Source: Taeniopygia guttata (Eukaryota > Chordata > Aves > Passeriformes > Estrildidae). Taken from it: a stretch of 64,000 nt of DNA. The notes beneath the pieces are model-generated. The model saw only the letters and a list, made by a program, of their open reading frames with translations, did no database searches and had not been told where the DNA came from. Below, piece by piece: positions 33,691 through 44,866 of this stretch. Location of the stretch: NCBI RefSeq assembly GCF_048771995.1, contig NC_133027.1:55613501-55677500 (forward strand), given 5' to 3'. The position numbers and the translations under genes were made by a program. Each line of letters opens with the position of its first letter. Position 1 is the first letter of the stretch.

Positions 33691-36600
33691 CAGGCATACC
33701 TCATGCACACCGCTCAGTTTCTTAATGGCCCATCAATTAGCATCTGGAGGTTTTTGGCATTGTCTCTGTTTATCCCTTGTCTAACAGTTTGTGTCCCTGT
33801 GCTTTTGTTTATCACTTCTTTTCTGAGATTTCTATCCTTGTGAAGAGGTCCTTGATTGGATAAAGTTAATGAAGTTGATACTTTCCACATGCCCTACACA
33901 AACAGGCTGTGGTGCTGGTGACAGTGACAGCTTGAGCTCTGTAACCTGTTCTCAACCTACCCAAAGGCTGGACAGGCGTCTGGCTAGTTAGACAGAGTTC
34001 CTGGTCTCTGACCCCAGTTCAGTGGCAGGTTTTGCAGTGATGGTGTAAGATGTTAGTCCTGCAGCTGTCCATTCCCATGCTTGCCAAAGGCTTCCCTCCA
34101 TTTCAGAGCAGCAGGTGTGAGCACATGACAACTCCTCGGTTGCTACAGGTCATATTTTGGCATGTAAATAAATCACTAATGAAGATTAACAAAGTGTTTG
34201 CATGTTCCATTGCAACTTGCAGTAACTTCGGCCCTGGCACATCTGATTCTGCTGTTCCATAAGGGCACTGCAAGACTGAACTGAGAAGTTTTGGTTGCAG
34301 AAGGGCAAAGTGGGCTTCCCCTGGTGGCAGCGCTCAACCCTGCTGAGCTGGAGCTGGAACGTCTTAATTGCTATGAGCTCCAGTCACTGTTTTAATAGCT
34401 TTGTAAACATAACTTATCTGTATGTTTCTTAATCTTCATTAGCATTGTATCTTGCTAAATTTTGGTGTGTTTTTATAAATGGTTTTGTTCTGTTTCCTGG
34501 ATTTTCAGTTGCATATTGTATGGAGTTCAGTGTGAGAAATACTGCAGTAGATTGAAGAGCTGGTTGGTGCCAGCTCCTAGAATTTTTGGCATAACAGATC
34601 TCTGTCTCAGATCTTACAACCCTTCCAGTAAAACTGAAATCCAGAATTGTTTCCTAAATAGGGAAAAAAGTTAGAAAGATTGAGGAAAGTGTATGAAGAA
34701 AGCACGTAGTGCAGATAGGATGCAGAAGAGCTTGAGGCACAAAGACCCAAGTGCACAATGAGTTAGTGGGACTTGCAATAGTGTATGACTTGTTCTCAAA
34801 CCTCCTCAAGGATTTTATAATCTGCAGTGTACTATGTGTTGGAAATTGCATTTTTTTAAAGAGATGCTAAGACCCAACTCTTTCATGTGTATCAACAGTA
34901 AATAAAATCTTACTTAAATGAGTAGCTCTGGTCTATTCCACTTGAACTGTTTGTAATAGAAGTAATGCATCTTGGCATGTGTAAGTGCCCCAGAACAATT
35001 TTTGTGAGCTACTGTAATACTCCTACATTGAACAGACTGTATTTCACAGTAGGATTTCTCCTGCAGTGTGGTGATATCCCTGATGAGTCACAGCAACAGC
35101 ATCTAGTCCAGCAAAATACTTATTATGGCAAGCATGGCTGCAACTATAGGCAGCAAATCTCTGTCCTGTGATCAAGAACATGGCTGCATTTCAGCTCAAG
35201 GTTGATGCCATGTCTGTTTTAATTCCTTTGTTACAGGGGAAAGATTTTTTAGCCTGTCTTCCTTTGTTGGGCTGGGGTTCTTTTTCCCTAGCTCAGCAGA
35301 TATCCTGAGAGAATGTAGACCACAGGTCTGTAATGCAGCTGTGAATTTTTATGACAGCATGGCAACAGATGTTCTGTATTTGAATTCATTTTCGGATGCT
35401 ACTATTTTGATAAACAGCATTCAGGGACTTTTTACTTTGTTGCCTAAGTGTTTTCTAATTTGGCATTATGGAGTGGAATGTTGAATTCTGAGACTAGAGA
35501 AAATGATAAGTTATGAGCTGTGTTATCACCAACACAGATGAACTGAATAAGTGAACAATATGAACATTTGTGGGAAAATAACTGTATATTTCAAAAATTC
35601 AATGAGCACCAGGAAAACAAATGTTTTCAGAGACAGACGTCTCATTCATTAGATTTTAGGGCTGATCCAAGGTTATTGTATGGATGCTTTCTTCCTGTGA
35701 GTAAAAGCTTCATACTGAGCTTTTTGTTTCTTCTGATTTCTTCTTTAATTTTTTTCTGATCGGGTATACTTGCTGTTGCACTGCAGAGATCTTACTTAAT
35801 TTCTCATAGCACTTCCCACAGTTACATGTGAATGAAACAATTTCTATGTGAAGGAAATCAGCTATCTTGGGAACTGCTAAAGGTTTCCTAACAGGGAGTG
35901 TAGGGAGTGCAGGATTCAGACAAAATCAGCATGGAGGACCTGGACCCATCTGTGGAAGATCTGCTTCATAGCTTAAGTGTGCCTGTTTAAGACATCTGGC
36001 TGCTAAAGTAACAGACATGGAGATTTAAGGAATTACTTGATGGACACATAATGGTGATGGGAGAAAGATTCGATCACTCCCAGATCTGCCTTCTGGAGCT
36101 GACATGAGACTTGCCATTGACTTTCTGTAGCAATGCATTACAGCTCTATGGAGTTTGGAGATCTGATCTTACTGTGGGATGAGAACAATTGGATTTGGCC
36201 TTGAGAAGTTAAGAAGTTTGCTGCAATGTCTGGGCATCTCTATGAAATTGTTCTGACATACAGTAAAGAAATTTCAACTATGTGGTTTTTTATTTTGGTT
36301 TCTTTCCCCTCTCCTGCTATAATTTTTCCTCACAACTTTGTCTTCTAAAATTAATTATTTTCAGCTTTAAAAGATGGTTCATTTGGCTGCTGAATTTCTA
36401 ATTGTGGCTTTTGGCATGTGAATTTTGGAATTAATTGAAAGTTAATGAGGCTGGGTCTGTGAATAACTTCTAAGACGCTTATGGAAGATGAGGAAAAAGG
36501 TTTGTGTAAATTCAACAGGAGGTTGCATTGAAAATGTTTAGGTATCTACAAACATCAGAAATTGGAAAATCTGTGATGTGGGATATGAATATTTGACTAG

Positions 36601-39356
36601 GTAAAATATGGCTGCTAAGGCATGCCCTCTGCTTTTAGTCTTTCCTAGACATTTTGACAGGAAACTGGAATTTGGCATTTGCCTTTTGGCGGGTGGCATC
36701 ATGCAGTAATCATAAAGTCTTTTCCCAGGAGACAAACATTTTATTTTTCTTTGTCATTTTTAAGGCTGGCTGTTAGGACGGTGCAAATAGTTGTGAAGTG
36801 CTTTTAGCTTCAATATGTATTATTTGTGTATTAAAGAGTAGTAGGGGAGACAATGGACAGTAGAAATCAGTGCTTAATGTGAGTTTCAAATGCTGGACTT
36901 CTGAATGCTCCCGAATATGTTAACACATGTATTTCTATTTTCTATATTGCTGTATAATAAATCTCTGTTAAAAAACAGTCTAAATGACCACATTAAAAAG
37001 AGAACCTGCTGTACAAAAATATTGGCAGATACACAAAGTTAAGAAAAAATAAAATGTGTCCTTTGGCTAGTTGCTCTCATTTGTTCCTGCAACAAGTAAA
37101 ACAAGGAGTAGAAAATACTTGAAAGTTTGTTTTATTTTAACTAGCTATATATGAATTCTAAGCATGGATTCAAAACTTCATCAAGGTGTTGGCCTTGCTG
37201 TGAGTTGGAAGATTCATGTGTAGGCCTGAGGATGCAGTGTAACCAACTTCCTCTCTTGATGATGTATTTGTAACGATATGGGATGTGGGGGGACTGAGGG
37301 AAACATGGGAGTTGTGGGAATGTGAGTTTAGCCATGACCTTTCACCTGTGATGAGCAATGGCATCTGTTGCCACCATCTGTTCTGTTTCTCTGCTTATCT
37401 TCCTATGTGTAATACCAGGCAGGGAACCCTAAAAAGGGGGAATAGGGGTCACTTCAATGAAAGTAAAATGAATGCTGTTCAGAACTCCCCAGGCAACAGT
37501 TGGAAGGATATGTGTGGTCTTTGCCTGGCAGAGAGGAAGATGCAACAGGATGCTGAAAATGTGATTAATATCCTGCAAGGAAGTTTTCCTAACTGAGCTT
37601 CTATCCAGGAGAAGTACTATGTTGTCTGACAAAATACTGTAGTGAAAATAAAGTTCAGAAACTCCATCACCCGTAGAGAATATCCATTTTAAATCAGCTT
37701 CCTGATTTAAAATAGCTTTGCAGCTACTGTTTAAAAATTCGTTGATAGAACCGGCAAGCAGGAATATGTAAAAGTTTTGGCAACCAATAGTAGATTTCAG
37801 AGAGAGAACAATGGGATATATTAAGGGAAAATAACTGCTTGCTGCAATAAACATATTAAACTTTTCTAATAAAACTACTTGATTTGGGCAGCAGTTTTTT
37901 AGCTCTTGGCAGGCTTGTAGGATGTTGTGTAGCAAAGACAAGAATTTGGAAAACCTCAGGAGACAAGCCTGGCTGCAGTCTGTGACAGCTGGTAATATAT
38001 GAATCTAAAAATGGTGTGAGTATTGTTTAAAAGTTTCTTATGAGCAACATAATTTGTGGAGATTAGAATCACATTTTATAAATAGATTTTTTTTAAAATC
38101 AGATGAATTTCAGTTTACATGAAGTGTGTCTTTCTTTTGACAGAAGTTGTGTGATTTGTGACTCATTCTGTACCTGAAATATTTTGGTTAAAGAAATCAC
38201 TTTTACATGTGAAACATTTAATTCCAACTCATATTATTGACAATAACATGAAAGAAGGGTTGCTGCAAAGTTTCTTTTCATCATGTTTTTATTTAATCAT
38301 TATTGGAAATTAGAAATAGGATGGAGCCAAAATAGAGGATATGCTACATGTATATCAGAACAGCAGTTTTGCTAATTAAAACTGTTTGCAGAAGATGCAG
38401 TAGAGATTAAAAAACTCACGATCCTTCTATGGGCATCCATGCCACATTCAGCCGACAGGTTTGGCTAAAGTAATAAAAATTGAAAACAAAAGTTGAAACA
38501 ACCAAAATATTTTTTGAGTGTTTGGAAAGTGAAACTTTTTTTTTCCCCCTCACAAAAGGATGTATTTAGTCAAAATTTGCTCTGAAAATTTACTTTTTAA
38601 ACTGGTAATGACACACAGAATAAAATGTTGTTTGACCCAGAACTAGTTTTGCTTGCTTAAGATTTTGCTGAGAAAGTGAAAAGCTATTTATACTCACATC
38701 TAAACAATTCTCTGTATTGTTACATTTTTTGCAATCACTCCTGGGGTACCAGGCCTGGGCAACTAAAAATTCAGGACGCTGAGTTGGTGCATAAGTTGCT
38801 GGATGTCCTCTAGAAATAATAATATTTTATTATAGAAAGCTAGCACCGTTAGAAAAATTTTCTTCTTGCATGCTACATTTTCTCATTTTCCATGTGGTGT
38901 TCCTTACATTTTTGTAGCTTCCAAAATATGGTAGTGTGTGTGAAAGGAGTGTGTCACAATATCCACACAAAAATCTTTTAATTGACAAGTGAAAATATCT
39001 CCTTGTATAAGTCAGTGCAAATTTTGCAATTCATGAGAGTAATTAGGAGTTCATGCAGTGCTGTTAAAGCCATCTTGATTTTTGTGACTCAGCCATCATA
39101 CCTGATTTATTGTTTTTCAGTCATGTATCAGAATTTGAGATTACATTCCATAACTGTGGAATGAAAAACTGTTTTGGCAATAATGTGAGAAGTCTTGGAA
39201 AGATGAAACAATTAGAAATGGAATGAAAAGACCTATCTTTGCTCCATACTGAGAGGACACATCTGTAAATCTGTGTTCTCAAAATTCAAGATCTCCTCAC
39301 CAGTGTAGTCATTTGGCTTCATAATACTATTTCTTGTGAGAGGAGCAGCTTAATAT
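33691..39356. other. Intronic DNA, no gene seen
   Basis: AT-rich sequence. The longest open frame outside the gene and the CpG island, of 170 codons, lies here on the minus strand (37429-37941). It has no recognised domain and no splice or promoter context, and is taken as chance. No mobile element recognised. Confidence 0.45.
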
Positions 39357-39440
39357 CACAGATTCACAAATTCACAGAATATTTTAAGTTGGAAGGGACC
39401 AACAAGGATCATTGAGTCAAACTCTTTAAGTATATGGCCC
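39357..39440 (-). mobile_element. CR1 LINE 3' tail fragment, minus orientation
   Basis: CACAGATTCACAAATTCACAG followed by AAGTTGGAAGGGACCAACAAGGATCATTGAGTCAAACTC is the reverse complement of the CR1 3' terminus. Only about 80 bases remain. Confidence 0.85.
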
Positions 39441-40659
39441 TTATCCTTTAATATAATTTTGTATTCCTTGCACATCTAAAACTTCTACAGAAGCCAATCA
39501 TAGTTTCATATGCAGTTTAAAAAAGTAGGACCTGAACTATACATGTAGGTGATTTTTTTTTCTAATTTAGTTTAAATAAATTATGTTAAATGTAATCCCA
39601 AAGACATTCCCAGAACAAATTTTACTTGCCTTACAAATGCAAAGTTTTTGTTGAGAATTGGGCACCAATAAGAGTAGCATTTGCTTAGCCATAAATCTTT
39701 GAAAAATCTTCTGATAAACATCAGGTAATTTTAGAGATAAAGAAAAGAGAAAAGGAGAGAGAAAAATTGTCTCAATTTCTCCGCCTTCTATTTGGAGATA
39801 ATTAAGTTCAGAGGATCTGAAGGAACATTGACTGTGTTCCAGGATAGCCTCCACACCAGAAAATGAAATTAATCAGTCATTGCCATATTAAGTGAAAATG
39901 AATTAGTTGCAGACAAAACACTGTACTTTCATTAGTCATGTCAGATGCAAATGTGAAGATATATATCTTTGCATAAATGTTCACAGATAAACAATATAAT
40001 TAAATTCACTATTGAAACAAACTAATTACATTCATTGCTGTTATGCAACAGATCTTCTCTTAAGAGTAAGCAGTAGGTTCTTTATCTGTGTTTTGTCTTT
40101 GATGATAGGAGAATTTAATTTTTGTTAATTTGGGGTGCCTGGATGCAGGCAGCGACTCAGGAAGACATCTGTGTTTATGCTTAGCACACACAGTCTATCT
40201 AAATCTCACTGGCTGAAAGTTTTTCTTTTGTTTTAGTAATGTATCCCTGAGAAGTACAGTATGCAATCTGATCTCACAGTTTTAGAACTGTCCCTCAAGA
40301 TGGTTCCAATAAAACTGCTTTTGTCCAATGACTGGAAGTAAAACAAAACTTACGCTTTACATATTTTCAAGGAATTTTACTAATTAGTGTCAAAAAGCAA
40401 CCTTCACTGAGCATTTGCTTTAATTTCTGAACTAGTAATTAGTAACAAAACACTTAAAAAGCACCTGTTAACTAAAAATTATTCAGAATTGAGAATAATT
40501 GAATTGAGAGAATGCAAAGTATGTGAGTGGTGGTGATGTACACAACCTGTTGGGCAAGAGTTGTGGACTCCTGCACAGCTTGGAAAAGAACAGTGGATCA
40601 CAGCGTGTCTGCCCCACAGAGAGCACAGTCTAACATACACATCTTCAGATACCCTTCAG
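39441..40659. other. Intronic DNA, no gene seen
   Basis: AT-rich; no exon or repeat recognised. An open frame of 95 codons on the minus strand (39567-39854) has no recognisable domain. Confidence 0.45.
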
Positions 40660-41100
40660 TCATAGAATTGTTTAGGTTGGAAAAGACCTTTTAAGATCAT
40701 CCGACCAAGAGTCCAGCTATCTGCCAAGTCCACTACTAAACCATGACCTTAACTGCTCCATCTGCACATCTTTTAAATACCTCCAGAGATGGTGACTCAG
40801 CCACTTCCCTCAGTAGTCTTGTCTGACTACCCTCTTGGTGAAGATGTTTTTCCTAATATCTAATGTAAAGCTTTCCTGATGCAGCTTGAGGCCTTTTCCT
40901 CTCATTCTGCCCTTGTTACATGGGAGAAGAGGCCGACCCCCAGCATGGTACATCCTTCCTTTCAGGGGGTGATGAGGTCACCCCTGAGACTCCTGTTCTC
41001 CCGGCTAAAATCCCCAACTCTCTAAGCCGCTCCACTTAAGACTGACTTGTGCTCTTCAGGACTCCATTTACGTTGTTTGACAGCAGCTGGGGGTAGAAGG
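40660..41100 (-). mobile_element. CR1 LINE 3' fragment, minus orientation
   Basis: Starts with TCATAGAATTGTTTAGGTTGG, the reversed CR1 tail, and continues through typical reversed 3' UTR words (AGACCTTTTAAGATCATCC, CTTGAGGCCTTTTCCTCTCA, GGGAGAAGAGGCCGACCCCC, GTGATGAGGTCACCCCTGAG). About 440 bases. Faces the + CR1 copy at 41248. Confidence 0.93.
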
Positions 41101-41247
41101 CTCTGAGAAACAGGTAGAATGGCAGTAAGAGAATTTTGTAAGAATGGGATTAATCCCTAGATTTTAGATTGGCTTTAAGAACAGCATTAAAGAGAGAGTA
41201 TTTTTTAAATAATGAAAGAAACATTTTCACTCAATTGAGGAAACCCT

Positions 41248-41655
41248 ACAAGGAGTGGCTGAGGTAATTTTGTTCAGCCTGGAGGAGACTGAAGGGAGAC
41301 CTCAGTGTAGGCTTCAAAATCCTTATATGAGGGGAGGCAGAGGGACAGGCACCAATCTCTTCACTCTCATGACCAGTGGCAGGACCCGAGAGAATGGGCT
41401 GAAGTTGTGCCAGAGGAGGTTTAGGCTGGGTATTAGGAAAAGATTCTTCACCCAGAGGGTGGCTGGGCACTGGAACAGGCTCCCCAAAGCAGTGGTCACG
41501 GCTCCAGCCTGACAGAGTTCAAGAAGGGTTTGGACAATGCTCTCGGGCACAGGGTGTGACTCCTGGGGGTGTCCTGTGCAGGGACAGGAGTTGGACTCAG
41601 TGATTCTTGTCAATGATTCAAGGGTCTGTTCCAAATAAGGATGTGCTGTGATTCT
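41248..41655 (+). mobile_element. CR1 LINE 3' fragment, + orientation
   Basis: Typical CR1: TTGTTCAGCCTGGAGGAGAC, AGGGACAGGCACCAATCTCT, GGCTGAAGTTGTGCCAGAGG, AGGTTTAGGCTGGGTATTAGG, ACTGGAACAGGCTCCCC and GGAGTTGGACTCAGTGATTC. Open frames across it on both strands (for example + 41255-41512) are remnants or shadows of the element. About 150 bases from the reversed CR1 on its left. Confidence 0.93.
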
Positions 41656-43995
41656 CTATTTGTAGAAGTTATTCTGAATGTTGACATGATACAAAGCATA
41701 GGTTTCTTTTAAATTTTGTATAGAGAAAGAACAAAATGATTTCTGAGCAGTTGAATATTAAATGTAATATGTGAAGTGATTCCTATGAAGAGGACTGTGT
41801 TGAGAGGCCAGCCTCAGTGTTTCAGTAAGGCAGACTGTTTAGGCAAATAAAAACTTAATATAATTTCTTTACACTATTAATATGTTTATTTTCTGTTTGC
41901 ATAAACAAATCAGTCTTGAATGCGTGGTCATATTTAATAATGTAGCACTTGTGTAATCATTTGATGATCATTTGATGCTAAGTCCACAAATTACGTATAC
42001 TGCTGACAAGAGAGAGCTTTTGAATAAACTATCGCTGCTGCCTGTATATGATAGCATACATTGTAATAAATACTCTTTTCTATGTACATTTATGATATAT
42101 TATTATTTTACCCCCTCCACTGTAATTTTCAATAGTAAACTTCTTCAGAAGTTCACAGGTGGTCTGTGAACTACAAGGAGGCATTTTTTCAAAGAGCAAA
42201 ATTGAAAGTCTTCATAATTTGATCCTTTCAGCAAAATACTGGTAAATCTTTGATAGCAATTTTACTAACATCTTATATATTAATAGGCTTGTTTTTTATA
42301 CACACAAACACGCCTTCTTGATATATAAAGCCTACTGTAATTTAAAGGAGGAACTACTGAATTTATGCATAATTTAACATATTTTAAATATGCTTTTTAT
42401 ATACAACTCAAGATCCCAAGCAGACTGGACTGCTGAAATAAAGAGTGAAAAATGCAAAGATTTTGACAAAATAATGACAAGGTGATTCCTATAAACACAT
42501 TAGGGAAGTGAACAGTATAACCTCTGTATTCTTGTTGGATATGTTTTTTCTTCTTTTTGCATTGACAAAGACTATTAGGCAGTAAAGCCCTATTGATCTA
42601 GAGATAGCGAAGGTGGGAATTCATCAGTTAAAAGCTTGTCTGAAAATCTAAAATCCTAGTCTTTATAAAACTAACATATGGGGAGAATAAGGCAGAAATG
42701 AGGAAGGAACAGCTGCCCTAGGGAAACAGTTACAACTTAATTTCTTGATGATTAGTAAATAGGAATTTGAAGACTGTGTTGTAGGGTCAGAGAAAAAGAG
42801 CCATGGCCCAGGTAACAGATTGAATATGGGAAGATATAATGCTCAGATGCTTAAAGAGGAACTTTTCTGTCATTGTAAATTCAGACCCTAAGGGCCTACT
42901 CTCAAAACCTCATAAGTAATTTGGGAACTCAGTTTCCATTTTGAATGAAGATTCCCAGGTAATTTCTGAAAAAGGTTCTGAACCACTTTTCAAAATTTTG
43001 GCCTCAGCTTTCTTATGCATTAATTGCTCCATAAAGAGGAAATAGATATTCAACTTTAAGAAATTGTTAAATTCTACTGGTGATAATCTGATGATGATGC
43101 CATTTTTATATCTGTATTCCTGAACATGACTTTGATGTGATATTGACTAAGAGTAGGTTTTGGTATGGAGGGACCTGGTTATGATTTTACAGTAAGAATC
43201 ATGAGTCAGTACTTTTTAGCTCAGAATAGCATCTCTTTCTTACTGCTTCCACAAGCCAGTAGAGTTGGCACTGAATGGATTTAATCTACTTACTTTATCC
43301 ATGAAATAAAGGTTCTTAACAATTGAGTTGTGATGCAACCACATGTGCTGTCAAGAGAAAAGGATAAGAATAAAGATGTTGTGAAGAATATATTCCTTTT
43401 GCAGCCTATACAAATCTAAATCTGTAAATCCTTCCTCAAAACACAGGTCGAGTTCCTGTCTGCCCTCCCTTTGCCTTGTTCTTACTGCCCCTCTTCCTTT
43501 TACAGCAACAGGTTTCAGTGAAGTACACTAAGCTGATGTGGGGCATGTGTTAATCAGTGGTAAATCAGGGATGCAAATTATGAACAGCACTCATTGTGAA
43601 GGAATGGGAATAGATAAACATATCCTGCACTGCAGAAAATCAGAACAGGATTGGATTAATCAGCACAGCATGTATTAGGAGGAGGCCAGGCCAAGCCCTT
43701 TTCATTTGAATTTCAGCTTGTCACAGCTCTCCAAGCCAGAGTGTCTGTAATTAAATCCAAAAAAATCAATGTTAATGCTCAGCTGGGTCACACGGCTCAA
43801 ATCAAATGATAATCAGGAAATGCTGGAAAATTGAAGGTTTCATACAAATATTCTGTGGGCTATACTGCACTTCACCAATGTTCTTCAGTACTGTTTTTTC
43901 AGAACAAGTGTTACTTGGTGGTGTGATGCAATGAGAGCTGTTTGACACTTACCGAGAACAGGTGTCACTATGCTTATTTGTGAGTGTATTAACAG
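41656..43995. other. Intronic DNA, no gene seen
   Basis: AT-rich. The stretch 43560-43870 has dense homeodomain-type words (TAAT, ATTA) and no repeat identity; it is described as a possible conserved element in the findings. Confidence 0.45.
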
Positions 43996-44079
43996 TAGAA
44001 TAGAATAGAATAGAATAGAATAGAATAGAATAGAATAGAATAGAATAGAATAGAATAGAATAGAATAGAATAGAATAGA
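43996..44079 (+). repeat. (TAGAA)n pentanucleotide microsatellite
   Basis: Sixteen perfect TAGAA units plus four bases, uninterrupted over 84 bases. On the minus strand the repeat (TTCTA) has no stop in any frame, which creates the false Ser-Ile-Leu-Phe-Tyr open frames at 43885-44167. Probably polymorphic. Confidence 0.98.
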
Positions 44080-44377
44080 GAAGGAGTGTGGTGTTGTAGC
44101 ATGCATGAATTGTTGCATCTTGTATGGATTGCACATATTCAAGCAGGATGGCACATTGGTACCTCAATTTCTGGCCAACTCTCAGTGCTTGCAGGACTTG
44201 TGGCTTTTAGAGTGACATGGATGTCCCAGCAACTCTGAAAGCAGTTTATGTGATGCCATGGTCCTGCTTTAGGAGTTGCATGACCAATATCATACCTCAG
44301 ATGAAAAGAAAATTACAATCTTCTTACAGATACTGATCCTCTGCGAGCAGGATCAGATGGAGTATTTATGGCATCAA

Positions 44378-44398
44378 GGGATGATGATGATGATGATG
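44378..44398 (+). repeat. Short (GAT)n tract
   Basis: Six consecutive GAT units within GGGATGATGATGATGATGAT. Confidence 0.8.
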
Positions 44399-44429
44399 CC
44401 ATAACATTTGTTAATGATTAATGACTTGT

Positions 44430-44866
44430 TGGAATGAGTCCAGACGAGGCTGCAAACATGGTCAGAGGGTTGGAGCAGCTCTCCAGTAAATGCAGGCTGA
44501 GAGAATAGAAGGCTCTCAGAGACCTTGTAGCACCATCAGTGCCTAAAGAGAGCCTACAGGAGAGCAGAAGAGGGACTATTTACAAGGGCATGGAGTGATA
44601 GGGCAAGGGGAAATTGCTTTAAACTGAAAGAGGATGGGTTTAGATTAGATATAAGGTAGAGATTACTTACTATGAGGATGGTGATGCTCTGGAACTGGTT
44701 GTTCAGAGAAGTTGTAGATTCACCATCCCTGGAAGTGTTCAAAGCTGGGTTGGACGAGACTTTGAGTACCCTAATCTACTGCAAAGTGTCTCTGTCCACA
44801 GCAGAGTGGTCGGAGCTAGAAGATCTTGAAGGTTTCTTCAGCCTAAACTGTTCTGTCAATCTTTGA
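44430..44866 (+). mobile_element. CR1 LINE 3' fragment, diverged, + orientation
   Basis: More diverged than the other copies but recognisable: GGTTGGAGCAGCTCTCC, AGGGCAAGGGGAAATTGCTTTAAACTGAAAGAGGATGGGTTTAGATTAGATATAAGG (split here as key words), TGCTCTGGAACTGGTTG and TCACCATCCCTGGAAGTGTTCAAAGCTGGGTTGGA. The tail is degraded. Older insertion than the 31-kb and 41-kb copies. Confidence 0.85.

Noticed and set aside
37429..37941. 170-codon minus-strand open frame
   Set aside because: No recognisable domain, no repeat or splice context; plausible by chance over 64 kb.
41246..41634. Overlapping open frames on both strands
   Set aside because: They are shadows of the CR1 fragment.
43885..44167. 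Minus-strand open frames rich in Ser-Ile-Leu-Phe-Tyr
   Set aside because: Produced by the TAGAA microsatellite, which lacks stops on that strand.
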